A stretch of 62,920 nucleotides of DNA from an uncultured Slackia sp. (lineage in GTDB: Bacteria > Actinomycetota > Coriobacteriia > Coriobacteriales > Eggerthellaceae). Each line of letters begins with the position of its first letter. The stretch's first letter is position 1. The stretch is taken from positions 1-62,920 of the forward strand of contig NZ_CALUMA010000026.1 of the NCBI RefSeq assembly GCF_944321625.1, written 5' to 3'. A program made the translations under genes and the position numbers. The notes under the pieces are model-generated. The model saw nothing but the letters and a program-made list of their open reading frames with translations, was not told where the DNA came from and did no database searches. This document shows positions 1 through 7,526 of the stretch, piece by piece.

Positions 1-274
1 CCTTGGTTTCATCCTGCATGCGGCTCGCGCCGGTGGGGCTCGCGAGGCGCATTCTGCCTTGCTGGATATCGGCGGCACTTCTAGCAAAAGACCGCTTGGG
101 ACGAACAGGGGTTTTCACTGATTTGGCGCGCAAATCCAACCTGACGGGAACCTTTCATCGACGTCACCTTGGGATGACGGTTTGGCCGCAAGCCGCTTGT
201 GAGCGATTCCAGGGCGCATACTGACTGTGGGTGCTCGCGACGAGCGCGGCTCGCGCTCGATCGTCGTAAGGAAT

Positions 275-333
275 CCCGTCATTTTGACGCTTAAATCTTT
301 CGGATGCGCGGATTTTAACGTCAAAAGGACGGG
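275..333. repeat. Long imperfect inverted repeat (hairpin)
   Basis: Arms at 275-289 and 319-333 (CCCGTCATTTTGACG against CGTCAAAAGGACGGG) pair at 14 of 15 positions. A second short stem, AAATC with GATTT, lies inside the loop. The structure sits about 80 bases before the VanZ gene. Bases 1-274 show no convincing gene. It could be a terminator of a gene left of the window, a palindromic extragenic repeat, or the leader of the VanZ gene. There is no T-run after the stem. Confidence 0.5.
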
Positions 334-413
334 ATATGTTGCCCGCCCGATTGGACGGGGAGGGGTCGGGCCCGTAGGACGTAGACGGAATCGGAGTGAA
401 GGAGGAGACGAGC

Positions 414-1427
414 ATGGGGCGCATCGAAACGTTTCTCGGGGGATACAGCGAGAACTTCGCCGTTGCGCTTGCCGCATGGCCGTTCTTCTCGTTCACGCTC
501 ACGCTGCCCATTCTGGCGTATCTCTACCATCGCGACGGGCGACTTAGGTTGACGTCGGTCGTCACGGTGTATCTGGCGGTGCTCTACATGTTGGGTCTGG
601 GCTGCTTCACGCTTTACCCGCTGCCTTCGGGTAACGAGGGACTGGGTATCACCTACGGCATTCCATGGCAGCTGAATCCGCTTGCGTTTGTGGGAGATAT
701 CGCTAAAGATGGCATCCACGCCGTGCTGCAGATTCTGTTCAATGTGGTGTTTTTCGTACCGCTTGGCTTCATCGCGGGGCGCTTTTTGCGCATGGGACTC
801 GTAAAGTCGGCGCTTTTGGGGCTGGCGGTGTCGCTCGCTATCGAGGCCGCTCAGGGCACAGGGCTGTTCGGCATCTATTCATATTCCTTCCGTACGGCAG
901 ACGTGGACGACCTGATCTGGAATACGTCCGGCGCGATTGTCGGGTGGCTTGCGGCTTCTTGGTTTGCTCGCGTTCTGCCGCCGGGCGCGCTTGCGGAGGA
1001 GGACGAGGTCACCGCATCTCCGAGCTTTCTGCGTCGTTTCGTGGCATTCTGGCTGGATATGACACTTGTAGGCGTGGCAACCATGGTGCTATGCGCAATC
1101 ATCTCGTTCGTGGTGTGGAGCGTGTCCGAACTTGCGTGGCTGGCGAACTCGGAGGCATTCAAGGACTCGTGGATGTTCTGGGTGTCGGGCGTGTTGTTCG
1201 TGGTTGTCGAGGGCGTAGTACCATTTGTGCGCAAGGGGCAAACGCCAGGCGGGTCGTTCGTTCGCATGACCTGCGAGACGCGCGAGCGCACGGGCTGGCA
1301 TCGCGTGGCGTTTTTCGTGCTACGCCTGATTGTGCTGGGCTTGGCGCTGCCGTACTTCCCCCTGGCCGTGCCGCTGCTGCTCATCTTCTACGCCATAAAG
1401 CGCTGCATGCCCTATGATTTGATATAA
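414..1427 (+). CDS. VanZ-like / RDD-domain membrane protein
   Basis: This is a 337-residue polytopic membrane protein. The N-terminal half (about residues 15-185) has the VanZ-family pattern of several membrane spans, including the conserved acidic/hydrophobic stretch around AIEAAQG. The C-terminal half (about 200-330) resembles an RDD domain, with spans around WLDMTLVGVATMVL and the final hydrophobic tail. VanZ proteins are linked to low-level teicoplanin or lipoglycopeptide tolerance and RDD domains to transport-like roles. The exact function here is unknown. The ATG at 414 is chosen because a strong GGAGGAG lies just upstream. An in-frame GTG at 396 would overlap that site. The stop overlaps the promoter of the following toxin-antitoxin operon. 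Confidence 0.8.
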   Translation: MGRIETFLGGYSENFAVALAAWPFFSFTLTLPILAYLYHRDGRLRLTSVVTVYLAVLYMLGLGCFTLYPLPSGNEGLGITYGIPWQLNPLAFVGDIAKDGIHAVLQILFNVVFFVPLGFIAGRFLRMGLVKSALLGLAVSLAIEAAQGTGLFGIYSYSFRTADVDDLIWNTSGAIVGWLAASWFARVLPPGALAEEDEVTASPSFLRRFVAFWLDMTLVGVATMVLCAIISFVVWSVSELAWLANSEAFKDSWMFWVSGVLFVVVEGVVPFVRKGQTPGGSFVRMTCETRERTGWHRVAFFVLRLIVLGLALPYFPLAVPLLLIFYAIKRCMPYDLI

Positions 1428-1443
1428 TTGTATACATGTATAC
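1423..1443 (+). promoter_or_regulatory. Toxin-antitoxin promoter -10 and palindromic operator
   Basis: A perfect TATAAT (1423-1428) abuts a perfect 14-base palindrome, GTATACATGTATAC (1430-1443), 24 bases before the antitoxin start. RelB/DinJ antitoxins typically repress their own promoters by binding such palindromes. That this palindrome is the operator is inference from its position. The -10 also overlaps the stop codon of the VanZ gene. Confidence 0.6.
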
Positions 1444-1467
1444 GTCTTACAACGAAAGGACTGCATT

Positions 1468-1746
1468 ATGGCAACGGCGGTGGTGTCGGGCAGGGTGGAC
1501 GAACGCATCAAGATGCAGGCTGATCGCTATATTCATGCGGCGGGGTTGGCAACGGCCGATGTAATTCGAATGGTATGGGAGCATATTGCTCGCACGGGGG
1601 AGGTTCCGCAGGAAGAGCGTTCGGCGCCAGAATTAAACAACTTCGAAGGGTTTATGGAGTTCAGAGCGTCTCTTCCCTCTGCTACATGGCTTGCGACGCT
1701 CACTGATGACCAGATGAAAGATATGATTGCGAGTCGATATGCGTAA
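1468..1746 (+). CDS. RelB/DinJ-type antitoxin
   Basis: The 92-residue product begins with a short beta strand followed by helices (VVSGRVDERIKMQADRYIHAAGLATADVIRMVW), the ribbon-helix-helix pattern of RelB/DinJ antitoxins, in which the N-terminal part binds the operator and the C-terminal tail neutralises the toxin. A GAAAGGA ribosome site precedes the ATG. The gene ends inside the next one: the sequence ATGCGTAA (1739-1746) holds both the PIN start and this stop, so the two are translationally coupled. The partner is a PIN toxin and not a RelE/YafQ fold, which is a mixed but known pairing. Confidence 0.8.
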   Translation: MATAVVSGRVDERIKMQADRYIHAAGLATADVIRMVWEHIARTGEVPQEERSAPELNNFEGFMEFRASLPSATWLATLTDDQMKDMIASRYA

Positions 1747-2167
1747 TTTCAACGACAGAAGGCTGCTGTTCGACACCAACGTTTTGCTGGATGCCGTATG
1801 CAAAGAACGCCCTCAATCCGACGAAGCATGCCAAGTTTTGCGAAGATGTAACGGCGAGGGCGATATGGGCCTTGTAGCATCGGCATCTTTAAAAGATGCA
1901 TACTATGTATTGGAAAGGCAATACGATGAATCTTATGCGCGCACCGCAATTGCCTGGCTCATGAGCCTGCTCGTTATTGCTCCGCTCGGAGCGGAGGAGT
2001 GCGATGTGTCCATTCGCTCTAACGAACCTGATTTCGAAGATGGCCTTATTCGTGCATGCGCCGAGCTCAACGATGTGGACTTTATTTTGACACGAGATGC
2101 CAAGGCGTTTTGCAAATCAAAGGTGCGTTCGGTTACGTGCGCAGAATATCTTGATATTTGTTCATGA
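1739..2167 (+). CDS. PIN-domain ribonuclease toxin
   Basis: The 142-residue PIN domain has the expected acidic metal-binding residues: Asp in LLFDTNVLLDAV near the N-terminus, Glu/Asp in FEDGLIRACAEL near residue 100, and Asp in DFILTRDAKAF near residue 115. PIN toxins are Mg-dependent ribonucleases that cut tRNA, rRNA or mRNA when the antitoxin is lost. The start is the ATG at 1739, overlapping the antitoxin end by 8 bases. An upstream in-frame ATG at 1727 has no better ribosome site. The target is unknown. Confidence 0.8.
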   Translation: MRNFNDRRLLFDTNVLLDAVCKERPQSDEACQVLRRCNGEGDMGLVASASLKDAYYVLERQYDESYARTAIAWLMSLLVIAPLGAEECDVSIRSNEPDFEDGLIRACAELNDVDFILTRDAKAFCKSKVRSVTCAEYLDICS

Positions 2168-2177
2168 TGGAGGAGCT

Positions 2178-2687
2178 ATGCGGCAGATGAGGTTGGCGAA
2201 GCGCGAGGTGAGGGATTTCGAGGCCTTGCGCGCGATCGTGGAGGCGTGCGATGTGGTGCGCATCGGCGCCGTGGACGAAAGTGGCATGTTCATCGTGCCG
2301 GTTAATTTCGGGTATGAATGGGAGGATCGCCCTGACGGTCCTGACGAGCGCCTCAGGCTCACGCTCTACATCCATTCGGCTGCCGAGGGGCGCAAGGCAG
2401 AGAGTTTTTCACGCGGGTGCGACGTGGCCATCGAGATGGATTGCGACGGCGGAACCATCAAGGGCGATTATTCGTGCGCATATTCGCGAGCATATCGGAG
2501 CATCATGGGAATGGGACGCATTCGTCCCATCGAGGATGCGGCGGAAAAGGTGCGCGCCCTTGCGCTCATCATGGAGCATGCGGCTCCGGGAGCACCGTGC
2601 GAGTTCGCGGAGGCGGCCGTCGATCGCGTGGCGGTTTTTCGTGTGGACGTGCGTGAGTTCACGGGCAAGGAGCGCCGTCCCAAGTAA
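2178..2687 (+). CDS. Pyridoxamine 5'-phosphate oxidase-like flavin-binding protein (NimA-like)
   Basis: The 169-residue protein has a split-barrel FMN-binding pattern: MRLAKREV, then an opening helix, CDVVRIGAVDESGMFIVPVNFGYEW, LTLYIHSAAEGRKAESF and GCDVAIEMD. This is the layout of the PNPOx/nitroimidazole-resistance (NimA-like) family common in anaerobes. Such proteins reduce or bind small molecules using FMN; nitroimidazole reduction cannot be concluded from sequence. The ATG at 2178 is preceded by GGAGG at 2169-2173. The gene lies 10 bases after the toxin stop, so it may share that transcript. About 265 bases without a gene follow, containing two copies of GCAGATTCGGA. Confidence 0.8.
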   Translation: MRQMRLAKREVRDFEALRAIVEACDVVRIGAVDESGMFIVPVNFGYEWEDRPDGPDERLRLTLYIHSAAEGRKAESFSRGCDVAIEMDCDGGTIKGDYSCAYSRAYRSIMGMGRIRPIEDAAEKVRALALIMEHAAPGAPCEFAEAAVDRVAVFRVDVREFTGKERRPK

Positions 2688-2952
2688 GCGGTGTCGATGC
2701 TCTTTGTCGGATGGGCGATGACCGTTGAGTTGATGTTTCGGCATCTTGCGGCGCTGCAGATTCGGATGCAGATTCGGAGCCTTTTCAGCGCGTAGTAGAG
2801 CCGCCTCCGAGTTATGCCTGTGCTTATTGGCCGCTCGTTTCGCGCAAAATGGTGCGATGTGTGCGCTGCCGCCTTCCGAAGCGTAATGTGCTAAGAAAAA
2901 GGCTTCGTCAGGCCGAGATGGGCCGGCGATGGGAACAAGGAGGAGTTTCGCG

Positions 2953-3843
2953 ATGAAAACCCTGGTCGTAGGCGATACCCACCTCAAGCAAAAGCAGATT
3001 CTTCCGCGTGTCGATGCGGCTATTGCGGCTCATGATGTACGGCGCGTCGCATTTCTGGGCGACTACTGCGATGACTGGGGTGCCTCCGATTCGTTCGCCT
3101 TGGAATCCCTCCGCACGTTCGCGAGCTGGGTCGGCGAGCGCCGCAACCAAGGCATGACGGTAGACGTGGTGCTGGGCAACCACGACATGCGCTATCTCAT
3201 GGAAGAGGACGGCCCCGGCACGCAGTGGGGCATCATGGAGAAGGTCCACGCGATTCTGGACGGATTGGGAATCGTCATGGCCGCCGAGACGAACGGCTAC
3301 CTGCTCACGCACGCAGGTGTGACCTCATCATGGGCGAATGATAATTTCGACCTGGGCGCATGGGACGCGTCGCACGCTTCGGCGGCCGATGCGGCGCGCC
3401 TGCTCAACGAGATGTTCTCCGACCGCACGCGTTGGCGCGATCTGGATTCATGCGGTGCCGCGCGCGGCGGGTTTGAGGTGGCGGGGCCTCTGTGGGCCGA
3501 TAAGCGCGAGCTGGCGATGGATTTCCTGCCGGGAGTCAACCAGATTGTGGGGCATACGCCGGTGTTCACGTGCGAGTGGTTGAAGCTGTGGCCGCGCCAC
3601 TCGTCTGGCATGCGTATGTGGCACGCGTCGAACGGCCGCGAGGGTGTGCGTGCGGGCGACGATTCGGTGACCCCCATCGTATGGACATGCGATACGTTCT
3701 CGCTTACGAGCATGCTCGCGCCTATCGGCGACGGCAGCATGCTGCTAGTTGATGACGGCGGGGCAGTAGAGGTGGTCGATTACGCCACGCTCGGAGAGGG
3801 CGACTGGCGCGACGACGCGTATGCGTACTATATGACGCGCTAA
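2953..3843 (+). CDS. Calcineurin-like metallophosphoesterase
   Basis: The 296-residue protein contains the five metallophosphoesterase motifs in order: GDTH near the N-terminus, FLGDYCDD (GD-x-D), VVLGNHDM (GNHD), LLTHAGV and VGHTP. These residues bind the two-metal centre that hydrolyses phosphoesters. It resembles cytoplasmic serine/threonine phosphatase-like enzymes and has no signal peptide. The start is the ATG at 2953 behind an AAGGAGG site at 2938-2944. The upstream in-frame start at 2929 lies before that site. The substrate is unknown. Confidence 0.85.
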   Translation: MKTLVVGDTHLKQKQILPRVDAAIAAHDVRRVAFLGDYCDDWGASDSFALESLRTFASWVGERRNQGMTVDVVLGNHDMRYLMEEDGPGTQWGIMEKVHAILDGLGIVMAAETNGYLLTHAGVTSSWANDNFDLGAWDASHASAADAARLLNEMFSDRTRWRDLDSCGAARGGFEVAGPLWADKRELAMDFLPGVNQIVGHTPVFTCEWLKLWPRHSSGMRMWHASNGREGVRAGDDSVTPIVWTCDTFSLTSMLAPIGDGSMLLVDDGGAVEVVDYATLGEGDWRDDAYAYYMTR

Positions 3844-3870
3844 TTAGATGACTGAGTCGGTGCGGAGCAA

Positions 3871-4545
3871 TCAAAGGCGCTTTTTGTGCATGGGATTCAG
3901 ATAATTCTTCTTAAGCGTGCGTGCTCCATTGAAGAATTCTATTTCTGACTTGCTTAATCCGATGGTGGCAAGTTTTGCTTCTGCTAATTCAAGGGTGCAA
4001 ATGAGGTCGGCTGCTTGGAAGAGGCAGTAATCGGATGGGGAGACTTTGCGCACCTCAACTTCGAAGAGGGCATTGAACAGGGTGTTGATGATTGTTGATA
4101 TTTCTTTTTGCCCATTATCATAATATATAATTACTCGGCCAAATTGCTCAAAGAAATTAATGTGCGTTCTGACATAATGCCCCATCTCTCGTGCAATTTG
4201 AGAGACCATTTCGTCATGGCTCGAAAAGTCTGTTTTATTAAATACGAAAGTGTGATAGAGAATGTCGCTCTTTCTCATGAAATTATGCAATGCACGAAAA
4301 AGCTTTTTTCGTTCTACCATGTCAAGGGATTCATAATCTCCTTCTCGACGGACTAGCGGGGCAGAATGGATAGCGTGCTCCGCGGGAAAGCCTCGTTCAA
4401 CTATGTGCTGTTTCAAATAGATGATATTGTCTTCTATGTTTTTGGCCTGATCGTGGAGCACGAGAGTAATGAGATAAAATGGCGCATGACTTTCAAGGGG
4501 GCCAAAATCGCCACTTTCGTCGATGAAAATGCTAAGTTCTCGCAT
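3871..4545 (-). CDS. DUF3800 domain protein
   Basis: The 224-residue protein opens with the DUF3800 signature (LSIFIDESGDFG) and contains a second acidic cluster, IIYYDNGQKE, and a third, CLFQAADLICTLE. DUF3800 proteins have a predicted RNase H-like fold and are often found in defence or mobile contexts; their activity is mostly unproven. The base composition is clearly more AT-rich than in the neighbours, which suggests transfer. Upstream lies a TATAAT box flanked by a palindrome and a leader hairpin (GGCGGGG 4568-4574 with CCCCGCC 4581-4587). The DUF5343-like gene at 4682-5320 lies upstream on the same strand and probably belongs to the same module. Confidence 0.8.
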   Translation of the reverse strand: MRELSIFIDESGDFGPLESHAPFYLITLVLHDQAKNIEDNIIYLKQHIVERGFPAEHAIHSAPLVRREGDYESLDMVERKKLFRALHNFMRKSDILYHTFVFNKTDFSSHDEMVSQIAREMGHYVRTHINFFEQFGRVIIYYDNGQKEISTIINTLFNALFEVEVRKVSPSDYCLFQAADLICTLELAEAKLATIGLSKSEIEFFNGARTLKKNYLNPMHKKRL

Positions 4546-4613
4546 AGCTTGCTCCAGGGAGAGAAAAGGCGGGGAATTATCCCCGCCGAAGGGTGGACCA
4601 GGGTCATGTCGAC

Positions 4614-4654
4614 CAGCCCAGGGCCATATTATAGCATGTTGCAGCCCTGGGCTG
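4614..4654 (-). promoter_or_regulatory. Promoter -10 enclosed by a 10-bp inverted repeat
   Basis: On the minus strand a TATAAT (complement of 4628-4633) lies between perfect 10-base arms CAGCCCAGGG (4614-4623) and CCCTGGGCTG (4645-4654). The arms are 21 bases apart. The position suggests an operator controlling the DUF3800 gene. The binding protein is unknown; the upstream winged-helix-like protein is a candidate. Confidence 0.5.
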
Positions 4655-4681
4655 ATGTGGGTATTCTGATTGTTGCTTGGA

Positions 4682-5320
4682 TTAGTAGAATTCTATTGAC
4701 AATTCATTTGCTTTGGCGATGGCAATGATTCTTTCTATGCGGTCCCGGCTCTCGTTTAGAGAGATGCGAACCGTTGGTCTGTATGAGTCGTTCGATATGC
4801 TGGATGGGGGTGGGGTTGAAGGAGTTTGCTCCACGATGTCCTCCTGTAAGTGGTCGCCACCATTCGTTATGTTGTCTGCATTGTTGTCCTGGGGTGCGAG
4901 AGGCGCATCTTCTGCCATTTCAAGCAGGATGCGGATAGATGTTACAGTTTTTTGTGCAACGCCTTCGTTTTTTCCCGTTTGTTCGGCAAACCATGCAGTG
5001 GAAACGGGGGGTAAATCGCTCCTACGGAATCTTTCGAGAATATTGGGTGGGTATAGCGACGAGAGAGCACCGTTAATTGCATCACGACGAGTCCCCGGGG
5101 TAATCCAACGTTTTCCTTGTGGGGTAAGCCTATTTTGCGCATTGACGAAGCCAAGCGAACGAAGAGAACTGATTTGCTTGCTTATGTTGCTTGGGGAGGG
5201 GTTGCTCGGGCAGTGAGTGCTAAGATATTGGGGCGATAGGATAGCGGTCTGTGATTCTTCGCAGACTCTCATGATTTCCCAAGCTATCTTTGACAAGTAG
5301 AGTGATGGTATTGAACCCAT
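4682..5320 (-). CDS. DUF5343-like winged-helix protein
   Basis: The 212-residue protein has helix-rich N-terminal segments with a likely winged helix (PSNISKQISSLRSLGFVNAQ..LTPQGKRWI) and a second module (NILERFRRSDLPPVSTAWFAEQTG..GVAQKTVTSIRILLEMA) that resembles the DUF5343 family. The middle (about 150-175) is low-complexity and the C-terminus (SLNESRDRIERIIAIAKANELSIEFY) is helical. DUF5343 proteins are often encoded beside other small defence-associated genes. An AGAAAGG site precedes the ATG. It shares strand and low GC with the DUF3800 gene 136 bases downstream. The family assignment is from memory of its pattern and is uncertain. Confidence 0.55.
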   Translation of the reverse strand: MGSIPSLYLSKIAWEIMRVCEESQTAILSPQYLSTHCPSNPSPSNISKQISSLRSLGFVNAQNRLTPQGKRWITPGTRRDAINGALSSLYPPNILERFRRSDLPPVSTAWFAEQTGKNEGVAQKTVTSIRILLEMAEDAPLAPQDNNADNITNGGDHLQEDIVEQTPSTPPPSSISNDSYRPTVRISLNESRDRIERIIAIAKANELSIEFY

Positions 5321-5624
5321 TCCAATTCCTTTCTATCGACAAGAACAGGATAGACGAGCCATCGCGATATGTCCAGAGCAAAAGGAGAGAAAATTAGAGA
5401 ACTATCGAGAAAAATAGAGTTATATAATTCGAGCAGAGCCGCAAGGCCGAGACTGCGCGGCCTCGGATTAAATCGGTTAAGTGGCGTTGCTAAGCTTCGC
5501 CCGGTCTTTCATCGGAATTTCTATTAGGAAGTCTGGCATTTGAGAACCTAAGTGATGAGTGGCTTGCTCCGACAAATGCCGCGCCATACTTTTCTCGGTC
5601 AAACAGAGAATCTGTTCGAACGCT
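5321..5624. other. AT-rich stretch without a gene
   Basis: No supported gene lies here. The first 110 bases are AT-rich and should hold the promoter of the minus-strand DUF5343-like gene. Around 5440-5466 a GC-rich hairpin is possible (AAGGCCGAG with CGGCCTC, offset). The rest leads into the left end of the decayed IS. Confidence 0.4.
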
Positions 5625-6650
5625 CACCTGGGTCTTTGTTTGATGAGGGTTTCTCCGGGTGACGTTTAGGCAGATGGGAATGTTCCGCCATGAGAAAAGC
5701 GGACCCCTATTCGAGGCTCGTCGACGACCTTGCCGACCGCGAGCTCTTCTGTCCGCGGTCCGCCTGTCCGTCGCATAGCGAAGCATCGTCCCGGAGGGAC
5801 GGTTTCGGGCCGCCTGATGCCAGACTCTGGTGCTGCTCTGGCCGCGGCGCCGAGCTCACCTTGCTCACCGGTACGGTTCTCGAGAACAGTAAGAAAACGC
5901 TAGCTACCTGGTTGGGTTTCATTTGCCTGACGCTGTTCGCCGTGTCGCTCGACGCATGTGACGAGATGCGCCGGATCTGCCGTCGGCCGACCCGGGAATG
6001 GCACCGCCGGCTCTTCGCCGTCATCGACGGCTATCAGGACCGCATCGCGCTCAGGGGTAGGGTGTGGTCGACGAGATGTGCGTCAACGACGCCGGGCTCT
6101 CGAAGGGCTACGGACGGGCGCGCAAGTGGGGTCTCTTACGGTAGAAGACCCGCATCGCGGTCGGGGTCGACGCCCGGAGAGGGTCGGTGGCCGTGGTCTG
6201 CGGGCACGGCACACCCTCCTCCGTCCGGATAGGGGGGGCGTAATGTCGAGGAGAGCGCGAAACTCGTTCATGACAAGTGGCGAGCCTATAGCCTTCCGGT
6301 TAGGGAGAACGTCTTCGAGGGCAATAGCCATAAGGCCGACTTTCGCGACCCGTCTACTTGGGGTGGATGCAGCTTGTGAACAGGCCTTGCTCGTGAATCA
6401 GAGCGCCGCCCCTGGCGCTATTGGCATGGACCTGTAGAGCCTGTAGTCCTATTTTAACCTCTACGCCTATCTGCTCCGAGTGAAGCGGGGCGGCGATAGC
6501 TAGCCCAAGATTGCGAGGGTGGTCTGCTATCTGTTGACAATCGGTGCGCGTCCCTGCGGGTCGGCGTAAGCAATCCATCACCCAGGTTCTAGACTGTGCG
6601 ATTAGGGAAACAGTTAAGCCTTCTGTGGGAAACGAAGGCTCAGCCAGGTC
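5625..6650 (+). pseudogene. Decayed IS1595-family transposase and element
   Basis: Fragments of one transposase can be read in changing frames: LTGTVLENSKKTLATWLGF and the following YQDRIALRGRV (from 5690), then after a frameshift near 6060 VVDEMCVNDAGLSKGYGRAR, an in-frame TAG, TRIAVGVDARRGSVAVVCGHG, then KLVHDKWRAYSLPVRENVFEG, and finally NLYAYLLRVKRGGDS near 6460-6510. The order matches the zinc-ribbon, DDE and C-terminal parts of IS1595-type transposases. Several stops and shifts make it non-functional. Candidate imperfect ends are ACCTGGGTCTTTGTTT (about 5626) and the complement of AAACGAAGGCTCAGCCAGGT (about 6630-6649), giving about 1 kb, the usual IS1595 size. The exact ends are uncertain. 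Confidence 0.65.
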
Positions 6651-6665
6651 TTTCTGCTGCTCGGA

Positions 6666-7166
6666 TTAGCTCACTGCCGGTTTTTCGATCTTGGTTTGTC
6701 GTGATAGCTTGCACACGTCGATCCGGGCTTTGGGTGCGGCGTAGCGTTCCAGCTCATCGAGCGTCAGGCCGATGGCGCTGTTGGCGCTGCCGCAGGCGGG
6801 ATATACCACGTCGAAACGACGCAGGCTTTCATCCAGGTATACGTCGCAACAATCGTTGACAGCAAAGGGGCACACGCCGCCCACGGCATGCCCGATGAGC
6901 TCTTCGGCTTCGTCGGCCTTGAGCATCTTCGCCTTGGTGGCAAACTGCGCCTTGAACTTGGGGTTGTCGATGCGTGCGTCGCCCGCCGCCACGATGAGCG
7001 CCACGCGGTCGCCTACGTGGAACGAGAGCGTCTTGGCGATGCGCTCCGGCTCGCATCCAACCGCCTGCGCTGCCAGCTCCACCGTCGCGCTAGACGTTTC
7101 GAACTCCAGAACGCGATCCTCGATGCCCTGCGCGCGGAAGAATTCCTTAACCTTCTCGATTGCCAT
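6666..7166 (-). CDS. YbaK/EbsC-type aminoacyl-tRNA editing protein
   Basis: The 166-residue single-domain protein has the YbaK/ProX deacylase pattern: helix KEFFRAQGIEDRV, then FETSSATVELAAQAVGCEPERIAKTLSF, the lysine-bearing strand, a GDARIDNPKFKAQF segment and the glycine-rich HAVGGVCPFAV loop. Proteins of this group hydrolyse mischarged tRNA (such as Cys- or Ala-tRNAPro) in trans. Which mischarged tRNA this one edits cannot be told. The ATG at 7166 has an AAGGAGA site upstream. The open frame continues far upstream but without coding character, so that extension is not used. It lies next to asnS but on the opposite strand. Confidence 0.85.
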   Translation of the reverse strand: MAIEKVKEFFRAQGIEDRVLEFETSSATVELAAQAVGCEPERIAKTLSFHVGDRVALIVAAGDARIDNPKFKAQFATKAKMLKADEAEELIGHAVGGVCPFAVNDCCDVYLDESLRRFDVVYPACGSANSAIGLTLDELERYAAPKARIDVCKLSRQTKIEKPAVS

Positions 7167-7526
7167 GCGTAATCTCCTTTGCGGTTCGTTCGATTCGTTT
7201 TCAGTGTATATGCTTCGCGAGGGTTTCGCGGCGAAAAGGGACCCATTCGCACGTGCGTGGGGCGTTTTCGGCAGCGCGGCAGGTGCCGATTCGCTGAGGG
7301 CAGGTGATAATTCGCCCGGTTGCTGGTGCCGATTCGCGCAGGGGCGGCCACCCCGCTGAATAAAGAGCAGCGCGCGAACGAGCTCGCGACGGTATTCCGC
7401 AGCAGAGAGCCTGCATTTCGGTTTCATGTTGTATGCCTGCTGCGGTATCATGGCACGCTGTATCGAAGATGACGTTGGGTGCGCCGCCCAAGATGCGGAT
7501 GCGGCGCGCGAGAAAAGGAGCATTCC

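Noticed and set aside
1-395. Short open frames at the left edge (for example 3-224 plus strand)
   Set aside because: No ribosome site, no coding character and many overlapping alternatives. Only the inverted repeat at 275-333 is reported.
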